Of a stretch of 64,000 nucleotides of DNA, positions 27,501 through 39,900 are shown piece after piece. The position numbers were made by a program, and so were the translations under genes. This stretch comes from Nautilus pompilius (lineage: Eukaryota > Mollusca > Cephalopoda > Nautilida > Nautilidae). The stretch lies in assembly GCA_018389105.1 (NCBI GenBank), contig JACATO010000606.1, positions 310,001-374,000 of the forward strand, read 5' to 3'. Position 1 is the stretch's first letter, and each line of letters starts with the position of its first letter. Below the pieces are notes generated by a model, which saw only the letters and a list, made by a program, of their open reading frames with translations, did not search any database and was not told where the DNA came from.

Positions 27501-30500
27501 CTTTTGTAATAAAATCTATTTTAAACAAATAACTTTAAAAGTTTTTAAATAAGTGACATAAAAGCAGTTGTCAACAAACTGATCCACTTTATTTAGTCAG
27601 TAATCCAGAGGTCATGCACACTAAAGTTTAAAAATAAAAACAGTATTTAAAATTTATTTAGTATCAACTGTGGGTTTTTTTTAAAAAATACAAAGCAAAT
27701 CCTTAAAAATAGAAGGGGCTTTTGCTTAATTAAGCTGGTAGTTCTCATCACAACAGTAAAGTTCACTAAAAACTTGTGAGAGAATCTGATTGCTCAGAGT
27801 TAAATATACCTGGTGTGAGAAGGATTATGAAATCTGTAAGTGTTGTGTTGTAGGTGACTTGTGAATTGATAGGAAAATATATAACTACAAACAAAAATTG
27901 AGAGAGATGGAGAGAGAGAGAGAGAGTGTTGTGCACATATGTAAGAAAACATCCTTAGAAAGTGTAGTTTTCTCTTTTTTACCATAAACATCGACAAGCA
28001 CTGCTCGACATCCAACCTATGCCACTGTCAGCACCATGCCTTAATGTAATACAAATCACCATTCCTTAACTGTTAATCTGATTTTATTAGTGCGTCAATA
28101 AAAAAAACATGAAGCAAAACAAATGAAAGTTAATCCAAAATCTCACAAAAGCATGCAATAAAAAAAAATTTTTCAGAATAAAAGACAAAACACACAAGCT
28201 TGTTCAGCAGTGTACTGCAGTTTGTTACAGAGGAGCCCATATTCCCTAAACATAATTTCTTGTTCTGCTGTAAAATGATTTTAAATAAGAATATATCAAC
28301 ATAGAGATCTTATTCTTAGATATAACCATGATTTTAAACAGGTATATCTCTAAAGGCAAGAACATGATCTTAAATAGGACCTCATTTATGCTCTAAACCT
28401 ATAGGTAAAAATAAATTACTTTTAGTAACAGTTTTTCTTGTTAATCTGTTGTTCTTAAATAAGAGTGCAGTCAAAATAACCCCATGGTCTTGAACAATGC
28501 ATTGTTCTTAACAAGACTGTGCCTCAAATAAGACCATCTTTATAGATAAGACAAAAAGAAACAAAAACTAATGCTGATTTAATATTTATAATTCATGAAG
28601 TTTCACTGTTTGTGTGGGTAGTGTTTCTTGAATCCCAGTTGGTTTTTCCCAATAACTGTTCACTTCTTTTTGCTCTAATCTATAATGATGCAAAGTAGAT
28701 GACTATAGCACTAAAGGCCAGCAACTGGTTTCTGAAGTGAGATTGTGTTACAAAAGGTCTTCCTTCCTTGTGTTTATCTAATGTGTTAGTTAACAAAAGC
28801 AGTATGAAAAGCTGCAGTCAACAGCTGAGAGAGAAGATGGATTTTCCATTAGCTTCTTTTGATCTTGCATAAACCAAATAAAATGCAAACAGGATACTGT
28901 GTATTATTGATAAAGACTAGTGTCTGGAGGAAACCTCAATGGACTTGCTAGTCTGTAATTAAACAAAAGTCAAAATAAAAGCTAGTCAAGAGGACATTAA
29001 AAAGGTATCCACTAAGAAACAGTACATTGTTTCATAAAACTCAGTCCAAAGCTGTGTACATCTGTCACCCAGTTTTAAACAATTAATTCAGTGTTTATCA
29101 AACCCAATGGACTAGTTAAGCCCTATACTTTAGTGATTCATGCTGAAATATGCAAGTACTTCACAATGTTTACATTACCTATCAGTTTTAAATTCTCTAG
29201 CATCTTGAAACAAAAGTTAAACATAACCATTTTCACACTGCTATTTATGACTTACAGATTTGAAAATTTGAAACTATTAACACAAAAATCTACTATGTGC
29301 AATAATATTTTATATTAAAAAAACAAAACACCTTGGCTCACTAAGTTAAAAATGCATATCAAGGTAGAGAAACCTGATGAATACACACATCCATTAATGA
29401 AGGCATTTCTATCAACTAAAAATGTATTGAGATATACATGATTAGAGAAATATCATTATCCCATAGCTTTCTTGTTAAGGAGAACACTAATAACTTTGTG
29501 CGTGTGCGTTACATTTGTGCACGATACTATATGGTAATTAGTTGTGTTATAGTTATGGCACAAGATGTGCGTGTGGGTGCATGCTATATGATATCCATAT
29601 GAGTTCTGTGACTATTTTTTCTACTTTCATTTCAGGAGAGCTCACAAGCACTATATCATAGTCTCCAGCCTCTGATAACACTGGTCAACAAAATTAAATG
29701 TATTATACTCATCATGAATGCAAACCAACTTTTTTAGACTAATTTTTCATGCTGATTTCAAAATTTCACTCCATTCGTATGCAGCACATATCAGTTTTTC
29801 AGTAGATACATGCAAATATTTACATATTTGTATATATGAAATCATTAATGTAATAAATAAGGACGTATTATTTTTAGAAAGTAAATGAGTTTATTGAGTT
29901 AAAAATCATCACTATCATTCTACAAAGAGTGAATACCCAAAAAAATGGGTCAGACAAAACAGACAAAGTTAGAACAACAGAGTTAGAAACATTGTGATTT
30001 GGATTTCCTGCGGTGTTCCTGTTCTGGTTGATCACGGTAAAGTGTCCAGCAGTAGTCAGTCAGCATACTGTCATTCAAGAAGACTTGGTACTGTTTCTCC
30101 ATAGCACTAATGTCCTGGTGAAATCTTTCACCATGTTCATCAGACACTGCTCCAAGGTTATCTTCGAAGAAATCCAGATGGGAGTCCAAGAAGTGAACTT
30201 TCAGTGACATGCAACAACTCATTGCTGAGTAACATTTCAGAAGATTCTTGATGCCATCCTTGTAGTCCATTGCCTTCTTGTTGCCCAAGAAATTCTCACA
30301 GATCCAATTGAAAGCATTCCAGGCAGGCAGTTCCTGTTCATCCAGTGTTGTCTTGAAGTTGACATCTTTGAGTACTTCTCTAATTTTGGGTCCGACAAAG
30401 ATACCCTCTTTCAACTTCGCCTGTGAGATTTTGGGAAACTTTTCTACAATATACTCAAACACTCTGGCATTTCTCTTCCCTAGTGTCTTTACAAACTGCT

Positions 30501-33500
30501 TCATCAGTCCAAGCTTCATGTGCAAAGGAGGCAATAGGACATTACATGGATCTACAAGAGGTGTAATCTTGACGCTAGACAGTCCTGGCTGGTATGATGT
30601 TCTTATCTGCCAGTTTGATTCCGAATAATGTCTGTCAGTTGCCCGACTATCCCATAGACACAAGAAACAACAGTATTTTGTGAAACCTGACTGCGTTCCC
30701 ATTAACATTCCAATGACTTTTAAATCTCCACATATTTTCCATGAGTATCTTTCATAATGGCATGAAGTAAAAGTTCATTATTCTCATATGATTCATGAAG
30801 ATGAACGGAGTGTGCAATAGGAATGGAGGGCTTCAAATTACCATTGTGGAAAAGTACAGCTTTTTAAAAAAAACATCTATAGCTTATAAATCTTCTTGAT
30901 CTCTAGTGTTATTGTACGTTTTTGAGCTTTCACAATAAATTGTCCACAGACATAATAAAACACATCAGGAGGATTTCTACACTGTCTTGACATTGTTAAC
31001 ACTGTAAAACAAGTAAGGAAATAGATACAAACGGTTATACTTATATCGAATTTGAGATGATGAAATATTTCATCAGACCAATTATGGCTGGACAATTTGA
31101 GATGTTGAAATATCTACTTCATCAGACAAAACTTGATTGGTTAATTTAAGATGTTGAAATATTGCATCTGAACTATGCAGCAATGAATAATGTAGTTTGT
31201 TTTAAAGGTATGTTTACATGATGTAAATGAAATACATGCATACACGTCATTAATTGGTATTTCTATATAATGCATGAGCTAAAACCGAAAAACTTTCTCA
31301 TCTTGAAAACTGTACGTGATGCCAAAAAACTAATTGTATATTTGAAATCAGCATTAAAAACTACACCAAGTTCACCTTGACATATGCTTGATGAAAAATA
31401 CTTGTTGACCAGTGTAATTAGTGGATAGTAGTTTTAGCTTTGAAACTGAATCATAAATAATTGAGATGTAGGTTGAAAATGTGGGGACTCTGGTACTTCA
31501 AATAAATTCCTAAGACTTTCTCAGAGCTGCAATAACAGTTTGGACTGCCAATGGGAATAAAACATAAGATTTTTTAAGAAACAGTTATTGCTGAAATTAT
31601 ATTCATCTTCATCAAAGAAAATAAAGTAAAGATAAACATTTTTAAAAAGACCAGTCACAGACTAATAACCCAAATAAACAACATCTCTCTTTCTTCATCT
31701 CTCTCTCTCTCTCTCTCACACACGTGGAATAAAAATGTTAATTAATAAGTGATAAATGTTATTTAAAAAAACAAGCAAAGAGGGTTTATAACAAGTAAAA
31801 AACTTTTTGTTTAAAAAATTATTCTTTGTTCCTATTAATTACATCATCATGAAAGATAGCAAATTTTCAAAACTTTTAGTTAGTTTCATATTTTATTCCC
31901 ATTGATAATTCAAACTATCTCTTTGCTATAGCAAGTAAAGAACAGCTTCACGATAATAACAAGCATTTTCTATTTTTCAAATACAGTTTAGTTTTTTTTA
32001 ATTTGTTTTCAATTTTATAAAGATTTTGGTTAATTTGTGTATTGACCTTTGAATCTTGTTTCCCCCCATCTATTGTTTTTATCATGGCTTCTTTTAGCAA
32101 ATACTAGACCTTTTTTGGGGAGAGGTCAAATTAAAAATATTCTAGGTATTTCATTTATTAACTTTTTGAAGGTAATGTTGTCAGGCTTGGAAAATCACTG
32201 CTTCTGTTCTACTAGATTTGACTGTTTTTAAAGATTAACCCCTTCTCTAAGTTTTAATAAGCAATTAAAAAAAAAAAGGACAAAGAAAAACTAACCAAAA
32301 GAAACTGTTGCACGCAGTTGACAGAAGAATATAGCGAGTCTTTTCTTTACAGTGCATGAAACAAGAAAAAATGGCTACCAGAATATTTTGGGAAAAAAAA
32401 CTGTCAAATTTCAGACCAATAAATTAGAACATTAGCAAAATGCAAATTCGATTGCACTTACCAAAAAAGGCTGGCCAAATTAATAAGATGTCAGAAAATC
32501 TGAGAATGTGGCTAATGGTTTAAAGAGAGATCTTTTGATTCAATAACTTAAATTTAAAAATAGCATCAAGTTCACCGCCTTATGCATTAAGTGTTAAACT
32601 CCCCATTTACTGCCAGGATCACAAAAACTCAGCAGTGATAGAGTTAATGTGGAGGGAAAAAAAAAAAAAAAAAAAGACAAAATTGAGTCCTAGTTAACTA
32701 CCTAAGGAGTCAGACTGCAAGGCAGGGAAATGAAGGGGGGGGTGGGTAAAAGCTAGCCATCCTGCCTTGTAAGCGAGTGGAGAGTTATTAATTTTGTTAA
32801 CCCCCTGAGCATATAAGAGAAAAACTTCTTTCTTCTTCCATAAATTCATTTTGTCAAAAGGTTTGCTGAATCAAAAACAACAACAAACAAAGCCAATGAG
32901 TTATGTGCCCCTAACTTAACCATTTAGATGTTTAAGAAATATGGAAGACTCCTGTTGAAACCCAGAGAGAACGGGTTGATTCATAACCTGCTTGCACAAG
33001 GTTGCGGACTTCCTGCGAGAAGTTATGTAAGAATGAATAAACAAACAAACAAGATTGGTTTTGGGGGGGGTGAGTGGAATAGAAAACTGAAAACAGGTTT
33101 CAACCATTTTGCAATTTTTTTGTGTTGGCAAATAAAACCAAAAAAAAAAAACAGAAAATCACTGCCCTTTGCTGCTGCTGCTGTGTTATTTTGAGGGTCC
33201 AAACACTGGGTCTTATTTGCAGTAAACAACCTGCAGCAGGGTGGGAAGACAGGTCAGTCAGTCAGTGAGTCAGCAAAGCCAGTAACAGGAAGAAAACAAA
33301 ATAAACTTTACAAATAAAGCAGCAACAATGTCAGTAGCAAAAGAATAGTAATAAAAGGTTGATACAGTAACTGAGCTCCGAGCCGGGCTGACTGGGTTGG
33401 GAACAAAGACGGGCTCCTCCTAGAAGTAAGAGAAAGCAGAGTGACAGGTACCGCTCCACCCACCAGCTGCCATGCAACAAACCATTGCACGCCACACACA

Positions 33501-33633
33501 CAGTGGCATGGAAATTAGTTCATGTTGTTACTGTTTTAAAAGTACACTATCCTTAGGATTCAAAAGATGTTCTAACAGAAAATCACCTCTCCCCTTCTCT
33601 CTCTCTCTCTTGCACACATAACACAGAAGAAAC

Positions 33634-33670
<37 letters not shown>

Positions 33671-33920
33671 GAGAGAGAGAGAGAGAGACAGAGAGAGAGA
33701 GGACAGACAGACAGAGAGAGACAGAACAGACAGACAGGACAGAGACGAGACAGACAGACAGACAGACACAAAGACAGACAGACAGAGAGAGAGACACAGA
33801 CAGAGAGACGCAGACAGACAGACAGACACAAAGACAGAGAGAGAGACACAGACAGACAACAGAGAGAGACGCAGACAGACAGACAGACACAAAGACAGAG
33901 AGAGACACACACAGACAGAC

Positions 33921-33961
<41 letters not shown>

Positions 33962-36900
33962 GAGGACACAGACAGACAGACAGACAAACAGAGAGAGAGA
34001 GAGAAATGGTTTCTTAATCTCTGAAGCTTGTACAAGTTTCAAATAAGTTTTACTAATACCTGAAACAGAATTAAGGGCACAAATAAGGAGTCTGTCTGCA
34101 CAAATATTTTCAAAAGAGAAAAAAAACAACCTGTACAAACTGTTTCAGAATTCCAGGTTGGTAGATGAAACAACTGAGTTGCCAAAAACACATCTGTACT
34201 ACTATTTTTTTCTGAAAATCCCCCAAGATTTCTTTTCCAGTGAATGACATCTTAATGAATAAAGGGTTAAAGTTATAAAAAGAATACCACACATTTTTCA
34301 GTAATGTTGGCAGCTCTATGAGCAAGCTGGAATCATTTTTATCTACTTCAAAACTAAAAACATGAAAATGAATAAATTCCATTTTCTAGATGGAATTTAT
34401 TCCAAATAGCACAGAATTTACCTTAATAGTCAGTCACACAGCTTGTTTCATTATACCGTATCACAATCATATCTAAAATACCTTTTTCTTTTTTAAATTA
34501 CATTTTTTTTTTATTTTCTAAAGTGAGTGGGAGTTAAAAACCTTCATCTCTGCCAGCAGCCAGAAGAATGTTCCCTTCTTCACCGACTTACCACACGAGG
34601 AAAAGTACCGTTAATACACACTGGCTGGCCACTTTATTAGATCGTACACACCTTACAGGCGTAGGCCTGATCTGAGCTGCAGATGCAAATTAGGTTAGCC
34701 ACTCTATGTGAAATGATATCTGCAGCTCTACATACACTTAGACAAGCAGGTTTGCAGTTATCCTAGCAGATAAGGCAAAGATATTACGTCGTTTAAAAGA
34801 GGTGTGACAGTGGATGCATATCTGGCAGGTGCCACAGTGGGCAGGTAAAATTTTCCAGGACGTTGATCATTCAAGTTTATCAGTAACGGCAAAGGGTGAA
34901 GAAAATGTCTGCTGCAAGGGGAAATTATGGCAACAAGCACATACTGACAAAAAAAGAGGAAAAGGCAGTTAGGATAGTAAAGTCCAACAGACCAACTGAC
35001 AGAAACATTCAATGCAGGGAAATCCTCAGCATTTGCCATCATGATTTCACTACCTACCTCACTCCATACATTGCATACAATATTCATAACTAAATGGGGA
35101 AATATCCCTTGTGACATCTTTCAGCACCTTGTGGATTCTGTGCCAAATTATGTCATGACCGTTATTTGGGCAAAAGGTGACCTAATCTATTACCAGGTAT
35201 AGATTCTAATAAAAAGACCAGCCATTGGATATTATTACTATTATCATCATTAGGAAAACACAGGAAAAAAGTCTGTAACCATTCAAAAGCTACTTAAAAT
35301 ATAGAAAAATGTTTTTTTTTAAAAAAAAATTATTAACCCACTAAAAATCTGAAATATTCTGAAAACTACACAACAGAAGATTGCAATGACTTATCACACT
35401 TATTATGCATCTACAAATACCAGTTGTTTTTTCCTAATATTTCAGCAAGAGGGGGACTCAGGATTTCAAGTAAACCAATGTATGTATATGAACTGATAAC
35501 TGGGTCATTAAAAGGCCTTATGGAAACCTACTGACAAACCAATGCTTGTGCTTTGCCAAAAATCTTATAATATTATATCCCAAATAACACTGATTACGTT
35601 GCATTTTAAAGTAAGCCCTCATTACTCATCCCTTTTGGCTCCAAATTTTGCCCCTTCAATTTTTAAAATAATTTTTAAATAACGTTTTCAGAAATTTTGA
35701 ATCTTCTTGCTGCTTCACATTTTTGGGGAAACTGTGATGTATTCAGAATATAATTAACTTATCAAAATTAAGATATGTTAATGATGGATTACATTTAAAA
35801 CTAATTAAAGAATCTAGTCATTAATTAAAGAGTTGTGGGTGAACACAAAAATTTTAAATAACACTATAAATACTAAGAATCAAATAAAGCGAAAATGAAA
35901 ATTGATAAAAACGACTGAAAAGACATCGGAAATCAAAGTAACAACAAAAGAAGGGGGATCAGAGCTCCTAATTTTGGACAAGATTTTAACAAGGGGAACT
36001 GGAGCATCTGAGCCCTCATCCTCCACAGCAACAGGTGCCATTCATAAATTAAACTCTAGAGATTGTACATTATATTATATCCAAAGGCATTATTATTGGA
36101 AGTTAAATACTAATGTGACATAGCGAAGATGAAACAACTTGTCATTACCCTAAGCTAAGTATTTAGTGAGAGCCCAGGCTATTTCAAGAACATAGATTAT
36201 TAAAGGTTTGCCAAAACAGCAAAAGGCATCATTAATATTGCCAATAGATAGCAGGTTCAAAGGAAAAGGAATTGTGGGTGCAGCATCTCAGCTTGTCTTA
36301 CCATGTGACAGGCATCACTAATGTTGCCCATACCTAGCAAGTACAAAAAAAAAAGGAATTATTGGTGGCATCATAATTTGTTACCACATGGTAGACATTA
36401 TGAATGATGCCAATACTTAGCAAGTTCAAAGTGAAAGAAATAATGGTGAAGCATGATAATTTGTGCTTCCATATAATAAACGTCATTAATGTTGCCCATA
36501 ACTAAGAGGTTAGGAAGTATGCCATGGCATCATACTTTGTGCTACCATATGATTGTCATCACTAATGTTAGCCATAGTTACAAGGTTTGAAGATAAAAGA
36601 AAAATTGTGCAGCATGATGGCAGAAGATTCCAACTAAAAGGAATGATAGTAAATCATCGTAATTTTTGTTACAATACAATAAACAACTTAGTGAGCAGCT
36701 TCAGAAGACAAAAAATTATGGTTCAACATCATAATTTGCTACCATATTATAACACATCATCAATGTTTCCCAAATGTAGAATGTTTTAAGGAAAGGAAAA
36801 TATAGCAAAGCATCATTATTTGTGTTACCATATGATAGACATCATTAATGCTGAACATGGGAAGCAGAGTCAAAAAATGAGGAATTATAGTGCAACATCA

Positions 36901-39900
36901 TAATCTGTGCTACCATAAGATACAGTTAACCCATACCAAACAGGATCAGAAGCAAAGGAATTATGGTGAGGTATCATGATTTGCCATAAATGATAGACAT
37001 CAAGAATGTTTACCATACTATGTGGTTTAAATGAAAAGGAATTACGATAGAGCATCAGAATTTGCAACCATATAAAGATATCATAAAATGACATATAGAA
37101 TATGTAAAAGCAAACATTCCAGCATGGCAATTACACTGAGAGAAAAGTAATTCTTGTTGTCCTTCTGATTGATGCATACATCAGAATGAGCAGTAACAAA
37201 TATTCTGCATACCCTTGCTTTTCCTGCATGATGACAAAATTTCATGACAAAGTTTAAGAATGCCAATGTTTGTGGTTTTTTTTTTTCGGACAACCAATAA
37301 AATGTAGTAAATTAATGTGTAACTTTTTTTTAGTAAAAGGGCCAGTTTAAGTCCAGTTAAACATGGTTGGATTGTCAAATTGCTCGAGGAGAAACTCTCG
37401 TGCCTAAATTACTGGCGAATCGGTTGCAGTAAAACAGCTTTGTTATCAGCCTGGAAGATGCACAAAGCAAGCAGGCAGGCAGCTACATCGAACATCATAG
37501 AAGTGGCAGATCTAAAAAAAAAATTTGGAGGACCAACTGATCTCCACAGAAACTATTCAAATGGCTTTGTGATTTTGAATAGATGTGATGTGTTGTCAGG
37601 AAGAAATACTTTGTTTGTTTTTTTTTTTTTGAAGAATCAAAGAGCATGACTTCTGTTTGCCAGAGACCATCTCCACTGAAGTCTGGAAATGTGGGACAGT
37701 GTGTTCTGATCAGGAAGATTATGGTTCCAGAGGTTTGGATCAGATGGTCAGACTTGTGTGAAAAGATTCAAAAGATTCAGCAAGGCATTTTATCTGAAGT
37801 ATGCCAAACTGATAGTCAAAGGTTGGGGGAAGTCCATTTTGATATGGAGCTGCTTCTACCAAGAATGAGAGGGCCCGCCCTATTCATCATATTCTGGGAA
37901 TAATGGATCGGTCTGTTCACCTGGACATCCTGACTGATATACTAGAACCAATTTTTGAAGAGTGCCTCCTCTCAGCTGTATTTTCCAACATGATAACAAT
38001 CCAAAACTTTAGCTGCCATCATCAAGCAATATTTCACAAATCAGAAAATTCCAGTTGTAAAGTGGCCAGCTCAAAACTCTGATTTGAATCCAAGAGAGAA
38101 TCTATGGAACAATATAAACAAACCTATTAAGATGAAAAAGCCCAAAATTTGGATCAATTTTTACAAATTATTCAGTCAACATGGGCTGATATTTGCATGA
38201 ACCAGCACATTCCTCTTGTAGACTTCATGCATAAGAACTGTCAGGTTGTAATTGATGCCTATGGCTATATGACCAAATACTAATTCTTCCTTAATCTGTT
38301 TATCTCATGTAATTTTTAAAAGTTTGAGTTTTGTGACAAAATTTTGAATGTGTTTGATCTGTTTTTAAACTTTTGTTGCTATGAAATTCCATCATAATAT
38401 AAGAAAAGCAAGTTTACGCAAAATATTTACTGCTGGCCATATTGATATATATGTCAATCGAAAGAGCAAGAAACTGCTTTTCTATCAGTGTAATGCCCAT
38501 GATGGAATGTTTGTTGTTACCTATTTTATCTATCAATTTATGATTGTTCTGCCATTGTTCTTGAACTTTTCCCTGCCACTGTACCTATCAGATTAGGATT
38601 TTAAAAAAAATTATAGTGTTGCATTATAAATTGCCATCATATGATAGATATCTTGAATCTTGCAAATAGCTACGAGGTTCAGAAGAAGAAGAATTATGGC
38701 AATGCATCATAATTAGCTACCATATGAAATGCATTATGAACATTGCCCATATAAAACAGGTTTAGAGGAGAAGCAATTATGGATTTGTATCAAATAGTGG
38801 CATATATCTACCAGGTTCAGAGAAAAAGAAATTATGGTGCAGCATCATTGTTTATGGTACCATTTAATAGACATCATGAATATTGCCTATACCTAGCAGG
38901 TTCAGTAGAAAAATTATGGTGCAGCTTCAAAAAAAAGAGAAAAGAAATATCATGCATCATCATTATTTATGTTACCATATGATTCACACTTTATATTCCC
39001 ACTAGTAGCAGGCTCAAAGCAAAAGGAATTATAGTCCACCATTATTATCTGTCTTACCATATAATAGAAGACATCATTCACATTGTAAATACCTAGTAGG
39101 TGCACAGGAAAAGGAATTATGTTGTGGAATCTGGAATCATAATTTGTGATACTACATGATAAATGTTGCTCGTACCTAGCAGGTTCAGAAGAAAAGAAAT
39201 TATGGAACTGTATCATAAGTGTATACCATATGACAGACATGAACATTGCCCCCATATCTGGCAGGTTCAAAGGGAAAATGGTGCTGCACCATAATTTGTG
39301 GTACAATGTCATAGGATCAGCAATGTTGTGTGTACCAGCAGTTCAGAAAAAGAAAAATTATGGTATTGCTCAAATTGCTACTTTATAATACACATCATGA
39401 ATGTTGCTCATACCTAACAGGTAAAGTGAAAAGGGAAATATTGTGCAGCATCATTATTTATGTTACCATATGATAAGCAAATAAATGTTGTCCATGGGTA
39501 TCAGGTATACATAAATGAATTATGATGCATCATCATAATTTGCTACTATATGACAGACATCATAAATATTGCCCATTCCTTGTGGGTACAATGGAAAAGA
39601 AATTATTGTACAGCACCAATATTTATGTTGTTATTTAACAAACAAATTATTGTTTCCCATAGGTAGCAGGTTAGGAGGAAACTGAATTACAGTTCACCAT
39701 CATAATTTGTGTTACCATATGATATGCATTATGAATGTTGCCCAAACCTAGCAGGTAATAAAAAAGGAATTATGCTGATGTATCATAATTTCTCACCATA
39801 TGATAGATAGTCAGTATGAATATTGATCTAACTAGTAGGTTCAGAGGAAGGAAATATAGTGCAGCATCATTATTTATGTTGCTATATGAAGGACATGTTG

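Noticed and set aside
28260-28560. Loose repetition of CTTAAATAAGA-like words as a tandem array
   Set aside because: Spacing between words is irregular (about 20 to 86 bp), so no period could be supported by eye.
33528-34138. Leucine/serine/cysteine-rich minus frames of 126-188 codons
   Set aside because: They come entirely from the GACA/GA array.
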